A stretch of DNA of 64,000 nucleotides from Jannaschia sp. S6380 (lineage in GTDB: Bacteria > Pseudomonadota > Alphaproteobacteria > Rhodobacterales > Rhodobacteraceae), in NCBI RefSeq assembly GCF_023015695.1, contig NZ_JALKAS010000002.1, forward strand, positions 124,001 through 188,000, written 5' to 3'. Below the pieces are notes generated by a model. The model saw nothing but the letters and a program-made list of their open reading frames with translations, was not told where the DNA came from and searched no databases. Positions 8,171 through 15,394 of the stretch are shown piece by piece. Position 1 is the first letter of the stretch. The number at the start of each line of letters is the position of its first letter. The position numbers and the translations under genes were made by a program.

Positions 8171-8490
8171 TTATTTGAGCCTCGCGGCAACGGTATCGAA
8201 TGCTTCAATTTCATCGACAAGGAACTCTATGTCTTGCAGTTCATCATCAAATGGATCACGAACCTTTGGCAGAGATACTTGGGAGTTCTGGTGGACATGG
8301 TCGCCACGTCTTTCTCCAAGATTCTTGAGCTGGATCAAAAGTGCCTCATCGAAATGATCGGGTGGCATACCGATCGGAAGATACAACCCGGATAAATTTT
8401 TCGGTTTTATTCCATGGTTGCCTTTTATGGCTGACCGCTGGGCCGAGATCGCACTTCCGACAAGTGATTCAAATCTTTTTTAGTCCCTTG
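8171..8490 (-). pseudogene. C-terminal remnant of a RiboL-PSP-HEPN type protein
   Basis: About 105 residues remain in an open frame that runs straight into the left end of the second IS at 8491, so the N-terminal part is lost. The sequence includes 'AIKGNHGIKPKNLSGLYLP', 'LKNLGERRGDHVHQNS' and the acidic C-terminal helix 'DIEFLVDEIEAFDTV'. Arg-Gly-Asp-His-Val-His fits the HEPN signature R-x4-H, a ribonuclease active site common in toxin, abortive-infection and RNA-repair systems. The match to the RiboL-PSP-HEPN group is by eye. No start codon survives before the break except a TTG at 8386, so the remnant is probably inactive. Confidence 0.65.
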
Positions 8491-8503
8491 TGACCTGCTC
8501 CCC
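8491..8503 (+). repeat. Left terminal inverted repeat of the second IS3-family element
   Basis: TGACCTGCTCCCC, identical to the complement of 9720-9732. Confidence 0.85.
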
Positions 8504-8555
8504 TAAAATGTCCCCGCTTTGAGGTTAGCCTGTTCTCCGAACGAGGAGACAGACG

Positions 8556-8822
8556 ATGAAGAGATCACGGTTTAGCGAAGCGCAGATCATTGGCATCCTG
8601 AAGGAGCACCAGGCGGGCATGAGCGCGCCAGATTTGTGCCGCAAGCACGGGATCAGCGATGCGACCTTCTACAACTGGCGCCGTAAGTATGGTGGCATGG
8701 AAGTCGCCGATGCGAAGCGGCTGAAGGCGCTGGAGGCCGAGAACGCGAAGCTGAAGAAGATGCTGGCCGAGCAGATGATGGATGTGGCGACGCTGAAAGA
8801 GATGCTCGGAAAAAACTTCTGA
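8556..8822 (+). CDS. IS3-family transposase OrfA
   Basis: An 88-residue OrfA. The helix-turn-helix is 'LCRKHGISDATFYNWRRKYG' and a coiled coil follows ('LKALEAENAKLKKMLAE'). The C-terminal codons contain A AAA AAC (8810-8816), a classic slippery heptamer for programmed frameshifting into orfB. The orfB frame here is +1 relative to orfA, so a simple -1 slip would not reach it; a further indel may have occurred. Confidence 0.9.
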   Translation: MKRSRFSEAQIIGILKEHQAGMSAPDLCRKHGISDATFYNWRRKYGGMEVADAKRLKALEAENAKLKKMLAEQMMDVATLKEMLGKNF

Positions 8823-8883
8823 GGATGAGCCATGTCGCGCCATTGGTCCGAGCGACAATGGCGAATGTTCGAGGAGGAAGGCC

Positions 8884-9706
8884 GTGGACTGGGCCATGAC
8901 AGAGAAGAGCTACTCGCAGCGGCGGGCCTGCAGGCTCGCTGGGATCGACCCGCGTGTCTTTCGGCGCAGATCGAAGCGCCCGAAAGACAACGATCTACGC
9001 GCCCGGATGAAGGAACTGGCATCGGAGCGGCGCCGCTTCGGCTATCGGCGGCTGCACATCCTGCTGAAGCGCGAGGGCTGGGAAGTGAACTGGAAGAAGC
9101 TCTACCGGCTCTACAGGGAGGAAGGGTTGACGGTCCGTAAACGGGGCGGACGCAGGCGCGCCATCGGCACGAGAGCCCCCAATGGCGATCCCGCAGGGCC
9201 CGAACCAGCGCTGGTCGCTGGACTTCGTGTCGGACGCGCTGGCGGACGGCCGCAGGTTCCGCATTCTTTGCGTGATCGATGACTTCAACTGGGAATGCCT
9301 GGCGACGGTCGTGGACACGTCGATATTGGGAACCCGCGTCGCCCGCGAACTGGACCGGATCGCCGAGATGCGCGGCTTCCCCTGCATGGTGGTCAGCGAC
9401 AATGGCAGCGAGCTGACATCGAACGCCATGCTCAAATGGCAGGAGGAACGCCAGGTCGAATGGCACTACATCGCGCCGGGCAAGCCGATGCAGAACGGCC
9501 TGGTCGAGAGCTTCAATGGCCGCCTGCGGGACGAATGTCTCAACGAGCACCTGTTCCCAACTCTGCACCATGCCCGCCAATTAATTGCGGCATGGCGCGA
9601 TGACTACAACCATCACCGCCCGCACTCGAGCCTCGACGGGCTCACCCCGCGGGAGTATCACCAACGGTCAAGAGAGGACCAAACCCTGAACAGAGCTAAC
9701 ATATAA
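8884..9706 (+). pseudogene. IS3-family transposase OrfB, frameshifted
   Basis: The N-terminal part has 'SYSQRRACRLAGIDPRVF' and 'ERRRFGYRRLHILLKREGW' (HTH_21 region). A one-base change in the run of C at about 9176-9180 shifts the frame. The second part starts '[19 protein letters not shown]' and holds the rve catalytic domain: Asp in DFVSD, Asp in '[10 protein letters not shown]', Glu in '[14 protein letters not shown]', then '[15 protein letters not shown]'. All three catalytic residues are present but split from the N-terminal domain. The copy is probably inactive unless the second frame is translated separately. Confidence 0.85.
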
Positions 9707-9719
9707 ACGCGGACTCCTC

Positions 9720-9732
9720 GGGGAGCAGGTCA
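9720..9732 (-). repeat. Right terminal inverted repeat of the second IS3-family element
   Basis: Complement of TGACCTGCTCCCC. It fuses in frame to the truncated gene to its right and supplies about 14 foreign residues before a TAG inside the IS. Confidence 0.85.
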
Positions 9733-10031
9733 TTAAGGTCAAACTTGCTGGGCCCGACGACGGCCAATTCGAGCGACTGCAGGCGCATCCGGGTGTTGAC
9801 GAGGCGCCATGCATCCTCTGCCGCAAGCACCCATTCGAGCGGCAGGACGTATCCCGCGCTCCCGATCCGGAACGGTTCGATCTTTGGGGCCACCTCCAGG
9901 ATCAGCGTCATCAGATCGGGGGCGATGTCGTCCCATCGGACAAGCGTTCCGTCGTCAAAACCATCGACCCACACAGGCCCGACCGACTTCAGTTTGTCGA
10001 GCAGCGCGTGGTCCGCATCATTCGGATCCAT
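9733..10031 (-). pseudogene. Uncharacterised protein, C-terminus cut off by IS
   Basis: About 99 native residues remain before the frame enters the second IS, where a TAG ends it after a foreign tail. The surviving part is acidic and tryptophan-rich ('DDGTLVRWDDIAPDLMTLI', 'EWVLAAEDAWRLVN'); I do not recognise a family. Its ATG lies 14 bases inside the 3' end of the upstream metallophosphoesterase gene, so the two were translated together. It was the third gene of a unit with the AAA ATPase and the phosphoesterase. Confidence 0.65.
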
Positions 10032-10911
10032 GACGGCTCTCCCAGATGCAGGCCTCGCGCAGATAGGATGTGGACGCGCGCGCCAATTCCTCGGCGTAGC
10101 CGATCGAGACGTTGCGGATGTCCGTTTGACTGACCTTGGCGCGGAGCCGTCTGTGGGAATGCCCGAAGAACCAGGCGTCCGGCTGATAGCCTGCGATCAG
10201 ATTGCTCAGGTCTGAATGAAACGACGCTGTGAGAGCATCGATAGCGCCAGCGACATCGGGGTGCGGCCCGTGATGCGTCACGACGACGGTCTGCCCCGCG
10301 CTACCCGCATCGTGCGGCACCGATAGTGCCTTGACGATCCAATCACGATGATCCCGGTGAACACGCAGGACATCTTCCGCCTTGATCCAGGGCTGCGGAA
10401 TCCATCCGCCGTGGTTGTCATCCAGTGCCAGACTGCTCGGCGCAGGTCTCGCAATCCTGGAATAGTCTCGCATCAATTGCTGAGCGACGCTCATCGCCCT
10501 CGGCTGATCCTCCAGCAGATCGAAGTCGGTCCAGAGCGTGCAGCACAGAAAGGGGGTCGTTCCGTATTGCAGAACCCGCTTCTGCACGAACTGCGCGCCG
10601 GCTTTCGCCGCCGCGCGTTCCAGCAGGGGGTCATCGCCAAGGCTGCCAGTGTAATAATCGTGATTGCCCGGGAACGCGCAGACCTTCTCCGGCAGGACAT
10701 GCTGCGACAGATAGTCGAAGACCCGCGCCCAGTTCCTTGCAGGCCCGTTGATCAGGTCGCCCGCGAGGATGAGCGCGTCTGCTGTTTGCAGCGCGTATTC
10801 AAGGCTCAGAAGTGCGATCGGGTCGACGGCCAGCCGTTCGTAGCTGTCCAGATGAAGGTCTCCGAGGATCACGACGCGACCGGTGTCGAAGGGGATGGTA
10901 AGCGTGTCCAT
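10018..10911 (-). CDS. Calcineurin-like metallophosphoesterase
   Basis: A 297-residue protein with all phosphoesterase blocks in order: 'GDLHLD' (D-x-H, about residue 18), 'GDLIN', 'GNHDYY', 'VVVTHHGPH' and 'FFGHSHRR'. These bind two metal ions; the family cleaves phosphate esters or nucleic acids. The start at 10911 is preferred to the ATG two codons earlier because GAGG then lies eight bases upstream. The gene follows an AAA+ ATPase after only a few bases and overlaps a third gene downstream. Substrate unknown. The pairing suggests a joint function, perhaps defence or nucleic-acid processing, which is inference. Confidence 0.87.
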   Translation of the reverse strand: MDTLTIPFDTGRVVILGDLHLDSYERLAVDPIALLSLEYALQTADALILAGDLINGPARNWARVFDYLSQHVLPEKVCAFPGNHDYYTGSLGDDPLLERAAAKAGAQFVQKRVLQYGTTPFLCCTLWTDFDLLEDQPRAMSVAQQLMRDYSRIARPAPSSLALDDNHGGWIPQPWIKAEDVLRVHRDHRDWIVKALSVPHDAGSAGQTVVVTHHGPHPDVAGAIDALTASFHSDLSNLIAGYQPDAWFFGHSHRRLRAKVSQTDIRNVSIGYAEELARASTSYLREACIWESRHGSE

Positions 10912-10921
10912 CGTCATTTCC

Positions 10922-12022
10922 TCAATTTAACATCGGTAGTTGGGCAAGCATCTCGGCCCGGTCCAGCATCCGGCTGACCATCCGCAGGCTGAGGCGGGCG
11001 TTGGCGACCGCATCGCCCTCGAAGATGTCGAGCACAGCCGCCAATGCCGGTTCCGGCAAGCCACGTCGCCTGCCTTCGCTGCAGGCAAAGCCGCGTAACT
11101 GCTCTAAGGTCAGATCGGGCAGATCCAGCACTATGCACCGGCTCTGAAGTGGCTCCGGCAATCCTTGCCTGCTGTTTGCGGTCATGACCCAGTTGATCCA
11201 GGACATGTCGAACTTGATTTGGAAGAACGGGCACTCCCAGCTCGCCGCCGTCATCCGCTCCAGCAGCGGAAGGAGTGCGTCGGTCAAGGTATGCCGGCTA
11301 CCCCGCGTGGAATATGTTTCTCTCGCCTTCTCGACCTCATCCAGAATGACGAGCGGTCCGCCGTGTCGTTCTTGGAGAATCGTCTTCATTACTTTGCCGG
11401 GATGCGCGCTGCTCCAGCCGCGTTGGGAGCCGACAAGCGCAAAGGTTGCGGGCTCACCAGTCGCGTCGATCTTGGTCGTAGGGACGGACAGGTGATGGGC
11501 GAGCCGTCTTGCCCAGTAACTCTTCCCGATGCCCGGCGAGCCAACCAGGATCAGCGGAGCGAACCGTGCGCCCGGCAGCCCATCTCTGGCGGAGGCTCGT
11601 AGGCCATGCTAGACCACTTCTGTGGCGGGCCCCATCCACGGCATCTCTTCATGAAGCGCGGCGGCAATCTCGTCTGCCTCATGCTCGGTGGCGACCTGGG
11701 AAACGGGAAGACCATCCCGCAGCGGCGTCAGCCGCGCGCGGTTCTCTTCTGTCAGATGGTACATGCCGGTCGAGGAATGAACCCGTTCCAGTACCCGCAT
11801 CGCGCGCCGCTTGATCCGACGCATGTCCGCGTCCGCGACCAGTTCGTAGTCGTAGAGGCAATCGTCCTCGGTCATCCGCCCCTCGGCGACGGCCCGCTCC
11901 TGGGCGGCCTTGCGGGTCCTCTCCAGGAACTTCCGAAACCGCTCTTTGACGCTTCGGAGCGAGGGGACATCATCGAGGAATTTGAGATCGTGGAATGGGA
12001 TCGTGGAGTACGAACGAGACAT
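10922..12022 (-). pseudogene. AAA+ ATPase (Lon/Clp-like module) interrupted by one amber codon
   Basis: A 366-codon frame with a single TAG at 11609-11611, near codon 138. Before it is a 137-residue helical domain ending 'EEMPWMGPATEVV'. After it the same frame continues 'HGLRASARDGLPG' and then the AAA core: Walker A 'VGSPGIGKSYW', Walker B 'PLVILDEVEKA', sensor 1 'WVMTANSRQGLPEPLQSR' and a C-terminal helical lid. A tryptophan (TGG to TAG) is the likely lost residue. Downstream of the stop no good start with a ribosome site is seen, so the ATPase domain is probably not made. The metallophosphoesterase follows after a few bases. The lack of other frame damage suggests a recent mutation. Confidence 0.75.
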
Positions 12023-12331
12023 GGCGGAATCCTTTCATGGCGCAGCCGTGCTTCTGCGCGCTTCGCCCGGCCAAAAGTCGGCGGGCTGACTGATATGAAA
12101 GGTTCCGGAACCTATGCCGTACCAAGATCGAACAAAGCGCGAACTGTCAAATCAGAGGCGGCTGAGGACTTTGGGAGACCCTCAGCAGCATCGCGACGTT
12201 CCCGGCGTAATCTCTATAAATCAATAGTTTACCCTGAGATTGACACAGCTGCCAAACCGCTACCAAATCGATTTGCGCGCACTTATTGTTTCTTTTGCGC
12301 GCGCTTCCGGTTTTTCTGGCATCGGCACCCG
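12023..12331. other. Intergenic region between the AAA gene and tRNA-Arg
   Basis: No gene is seen in about 309 bases. It holds an 8-base inverted repeat (CCTTTCAT at 12031-12038 and ATGAAAGG at 12095-12102) and a 14-base palindrome (12100-12113), then AT-rich DNA up to the tRNA 3' end. The promoter of the minus-strand AAA operon should lie here. Confidence 0.5.
12100..12113 (-). promoter_or_regulatory. 14-base perfect palindrome upstream of the AAA/phosphoesterase operon
   Basis: AGGTTCCGGAACCT is a perfect palindrome 78 bases upstream of the AAA gene start. It may be an operator for a repressor not encoded next to it. No function is shown by the sequence. Confidence 0.35.
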
Positions 12332-12408
12332 TGGCGATCCCGGCAGGACTCGAACCTGCAACCTATCCCTTAGGAGGGGATTGCTCTATCCAGTTGAGCC
12401 ACGGGACC
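12332..12408 (-). tRNA. tRNA-Arg (anticodon CCT)
   Basis: A 77-base cloverleaf read from the minus strand with CCA encoded at the 3' end (12334-12332). The 7-base acceptor stem GGTCCCG pairs with the 3' CGGGATC side by near-complete pairing. The D loop has GCTCAACTGGATAGAGC, the anticodon loop CTCCTAA with CCT at the centre, and the T arm GGTTCGAGTCC. It would read AGG codons. Its 3' end faces the IS-rich segment, the usual orientation for an integration hotspot. Confidence 0.95.
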
Positions 12409-12496
12409 GCTGTCGTCAGATAGACCCGGCCGCCGCCGCTTGTCCACCGGGCGCAAGGCACGGTATCAGCGGGCGAACTGTCCGCCGGAGGTCGAC

Positions 12497-13525
12497 TTGA
12501 CGCGTCGCAACACCCGCCATCAGCACCTGACCCTGCGCGACGTCTCGGAGGCGTCGGGCGTCAGCGAGATGACCGTGAGCCGGGTGCTGCGCAATCGCGG
12601 CGATGTCAGCGACAAGACCCGCGCCCGCGTCCTGGAGGCGGCGCGGCGGCTTGGCTACGTGCCCAACAAGATCGCCGGGGCGCTGGCGTCGAACCGGGTC
12701 AACCTGGTCGCGGTGATCGTGCCCAGCCTGTCGAACCTGGTCTTTCCCGAGATGCTGGCTGGCGTCGACGAGGTGTTGGCAGATACCGCGTTGCAGCCCG
12801 TCGTCGGCACCACCAGCTACGACCCCGACAAGGAGGAGCGGGTGCTTTTCGAGATGCTGTCCTGGCGTCCGTCCGGTGTGGTCATCGCGGGGCTGGAACA
12901 TACCGACGCCAGCCGGGCGATGCTGGCCAATTCCGGCGTGCCCGTGGTCGAGGTGATGGATGTTGACGGCGACCCGGTCGACGCCGCCGTGGGCATCAGC
13001 CACTGGCGCGCGGGCTATCAGGTCGGGACCGAGATCGCGGCGCGGGGATATCGGCGGGTCGGCCTGCTGGGCACCAAGATGGATGGCGACCACCGCGCCC
13101 GCAAGCGGATCGAGGGGTTGGAGCGCGCGTTGCACGAGGCCGGGATCGCGGTGGCCGACCAGATGGCCTATTCCGGCTGGTCCGGCTTCGCCAAGGGCCG
13201 CGAGATGACGGCCGACATGCTGTCGCGCACGCCGGACCTGGATTTCCTGTTCTACACCAACGACCTGACCGGGGCGGGCGGGCTGCTCTATGTGTTGGAG
13301 AAGGGGTTGGACGTGGGCGGCGCGCTGGGATTGGCGGGGTTCAACGCGTTCACCCTGCTCGACGGGCTGCCGCGCAAGCTGGCCACGGTCGACAGCCGCA
13401 GGCGCGAGGCCGGGCAGGTCGCCGCGCGGATCATCACCGGCACCCATGTCTTCGATGGCGAGGACCGGCGCGTCGAGCTGGCACCCACATTCCTGCCGGG
13501 CGAAACCATGCGACCCAAGCCATAA
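12497..13525 (+). CDS. LacI/GntR-type transcriptional regulator
   Basis: A 342-residue regulator. The LacI helix-turn-helix is at about residues 11-33 ('LTLRDVSEASGVSEMTVSRV'), with the hinge helix ending 'GALASNRVNLVAVIVPS'. A type 1 periplasmic-binding fold follows for effector binding. The TTG at 12497 is chosen as start because GGAGG lies five bases before it and the protein then begins just ahead of the HTH; a longer frame from 12440 has no such site. It resembles GntR-like sugar-acid regulators. It precedes a methyltransferase/GSCFA gene run by about 85 bases and may control it. Effector unknown. Confidence 0.9.
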   Translation: MTRRNTRHQHLTLRDVSEASGVSEMTVSRVLRNRGDVSDKTRARVLEAARRLGYVPNKIAGALASNRVNLVAVIVPSLSNLVFPEMLAGVDEVLADTALQPVVGTTSYDPDKEERVLFEMLSWRPSGVVIAGLEHTDASRAMLANSGVPVVEVMDVDGDPVDAAVGISHWRAGYQVGTEIAARGYRRVGLLGTKMDGDHRARKRIEGLERALHEAGIAVADQMAYSGWSGFAKGREMTADMLSRTPDLDFLFYTNDLTGAGGLLYVLEKGLDVGGALGLAGFNAFTLLDGLPRKLATVDSRRREAGQVAARIITGTHVFDGEDRRVELAPTFLPGETMRPKP

Positions 13526-13609
13526 TATGAACGCAAACCCGCTTTACCCCCGCGGCAAAAAGGGGCGGACCGCGCCGGGACGCGGATCGCGGACCACGAG
13601 GAGACGGTG

Positions 13610-14254
13610 ATGGCGATACCCGACAAGATGCAGGCCCGCTACTTCCGTGGCTACGGGTTCGAGGCGCCGACGATCATCGATGTCGGTGTGCTGAACGGCA
13701 CACCGTTCCTCTACGACGCGTTCCCCGATCGCGAATTCATCCTGGTCGACCCGCTGGAGGAGAGCCGCGCGGCGGTGGCCGATCTCTGGGGCGGGCTGAA
13801 CTACAGCTTCCACGTCGTGGCGCTGGGTGCGCGCAAGGGCCGGATCGAGATGGAGATCGACCCCCGCCGCCTGGCCCGAACGTCGGGCAGCCGGCGGCTG
13901 GATGGGGACGCGGTGCTGACCCGGCGCGAGGTCGACGTCGTTCGCCTGGACAGCCTGACCGAGGGTCTGCCCGGGCCGTTCGGCCTGAAGATCGACACCG
14001 AGGGGCAGGAGCTGGCCGTGCTGGCCGGTGCCACGCGCACGTTGAAGCGATGCGAGTTCGTGATCGCCGAGACCTCGATCAAGAAGCGTTTCGACGGCGG
14101 CTATCGCTTCTCGGAGATGATCGCCTTCATGGCGGCGCAGGGCTTCGAGGTGCACAGCTTCCTGAGCGGGCTGACCCGTGCGCCGCGCATGTCGGACGTG
14201 CTGTTCGTTCCGGCCGACAGCCCGCGTTTCGACATGGCCCCGAAGGAGGTCTGA
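13610..14254 (+). CDS. FkbM-family SAM-dependent methyltransferase
   Basis: A 214-residue class I methyltransferase. The SAM-binding start is 'TIIDVGVLNGTPF', and the acidic end of the second strand is 'FILVDPLEES'. The FkbM signature is 'FGLKIDTEGQELAVLAGA' (about residues 124-141). FkbM enzymes O-methylate sugars or polyketides. GAGGAG lies just before the ATG at 13610. It is the first of four closely packed genes that all look like glycan-modifying enzymes, four bases ahead of the GSCFA gene. The acceptor is unknown. Confidence 0.85.
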   Translation: MAIPDKMQARYFRGYGFEAPTIIDVGVLNGTPFLYDAFPDREFILVDPLEESRAAVADLWGGLNYSFHVVALGARKGRIEMEIDPRRLARTSGSRRLDGDAVLTRREVDVVRLDSLTEGLPGPFGLKIDTEGQELAVLAGATRTLKRCEFVIAETSIKKRFDGGYRFSEMIAFMAAQGFEVHSFLSGLTRAPRMSDVLFVPADSPRFDMAPKEV

Positions 14255-14257
14255 GAG

Positions 14258-15394
14258 ATGAACAAGCCGTCGGCCACCACCTTCAACTTTCAGCACACCC
14301 GGCAGGAAAGCGTGTTCCGCACCTGGTTCCGGGGCGAGCACACCAACTTCAACCCCGATTTCGCCCGCATGGCCGAGGCGGATGCGGCGCTGAAATGGGT
14401 CACGCAGGGATGGGAACCGTCGGCCCGCACGGTCACGCCCGAGACCCGGATCACGGCCTTCGGGTCCTGTTTCGCGGCCAATATCTCCAACTGGCTGGCG
14501 AGGCGGAACTACAACATCCTGACCCGCGACGAGGGGTCGAACGCCTATGTCGTGAAATGCGGCGAGGGGATGGTGAACAGCTTCGTCATCCGCCAGCAGT
14601 TCGAATGGGCCTTCGAGGGGCGCCGCTTCGAGGAGGCGCTCTGGCATGGCTACGACGCCGAGAGCTATGGCTATGACGAGGAGGTCCGCCGGCAGACGCT
14701 GGAGATCTTCTCGAAGACGGACCTGTTTATCCTGACCTTCGGCCTTAGCGAGGTCTGGTACGACAAGGTGACGGGCGGCGTCTTCTGGCGGTCCATCCCG
14801 CAGGAGGCCTACGACCCGTCGCGCCACAAGTTCCGCGTCACGACCGTCGAGGAGAACAAGGACAACATCCGCGCGATCCACGACCTGATCCGCAAGCACC
14901 GGCCCGACGCCAAGATCATCTGCACGCTGTCGCCCGTGCCCCTGATCGCGACGTTTCGGCCGGTCAGCTGCATCAGCGCGAACTCGGTATCGAAGGCCGT
15001 GCTGCGCGTCGCCCTGGACGAGCTGATGCGCGAGCTGGGCGATGAGGGCCATCTGCACTACTGGCCCAGCTACGAGATCGTGACGGATGTCTTCCATTCG
15101 CCCTTCAAGCAGGATCGCCGCCACCTGCCGCGCGCGGTGCTCGACTTCATCATGATGCTGTTCGAACAGGTCTGGTGCGAACGGCAGCCCACCGACGCCG
15201 AGATGCTGCGCCACTGGATCGCCGCGCTGTCGGCGTCGGGCCTCGTCTCGGACCGGTTGGAGGGCGCGATCAAGGAGGACAGCCTGACCGCGCTGCGCCG
15301 GATCATGGCCAAGCGCAAACTCGCCCGCCACCCGGAGGCGGAGGCGGCGATCCGCGCGCAGCTGGAACGCCTCGAAGGAATGCTGAAGGCGTGA
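14258..15394 (+). CDS. GSCFA domain protein
   Basis: A 378-residue protein of the GSCFA family. The name motif is at about residues 66-76 ('ITAFGSCFAANIS'). Further blocks are 'FILTFGLSEVWYD', 'IICTLSPVPLIATF' and 'LHYWPSYEIVTDVF'. These fit the SGNH-like hydrolase/acyltransferase fold to which GSCFA is related, with the Ser of GSC as candidate nucleophile. Members lie in polysaccharide loci and may add or remove acyl groups. No signal peptide, so probably cytoplasmic. The stop overlaps the GTG of the next gene (GTGA), implying translational coupling. Confidence 0.85.
   Translation: MNKPSATTFNFQHTRQESVFRTWFRGEHTNFNPDFARMAEADAALKWVTQGWEPSARTVTPETRITAFGSCFAANISNWLARRNYNILTRDEGSNAYVVKCGEGMVNSFVIRQQFEWAFEGRRFEEALWHGYDAESYGYDEEVRRQTLEIFSKTDLFILTFGLSEVWYDKVTGGVFWRSIPQEAYDPSRHKFRVTTVEENKDNIRAIHDLIRKHRPDAKIICTLSPVPLIATFRPVSCISANSVSKAVLRVALDELMRELGDEGHLHYWPSYEIVTDVFHSPFKQDRRHLPRAVLDFIMMLFEQVWCERQPTDAEMLRHWIAALSASGLVSDRLEGAIKEDSLTALRRIMAKRKLARHPEAEAAIRAQLERLEGMLKA

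Larger units (their letters stand above)
8491..9732 (+). mobile_element. IS3-family insertion sequence, second copy of a different type
   Basis: A 1242-base element whose ends both start TGACCTGCTCCCC (8491-8503 and the complement of 9720-9732). Beyond those 13 bases the ends match only partly. It carries orfA and a frameshifted orfB with a recognisable rve domain. Neither flank shows a short direct duplication: CTTG on the left, TTAA on the right. The left flank is a headless HEPN gene and the right flank is a tail-less gene of another operon. This suggests that DNA between two copies was deleted. Confidence 0.9.

Noticed and set aside
12332-12408. Duplicate of the tRNA-Arg 3' end as an att site in the island
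   Set aside because: I looked for the 3' sequence of tRNA-Arg in 1-12300 and found no convincing second copy and no integrase, so no att site is claimed.
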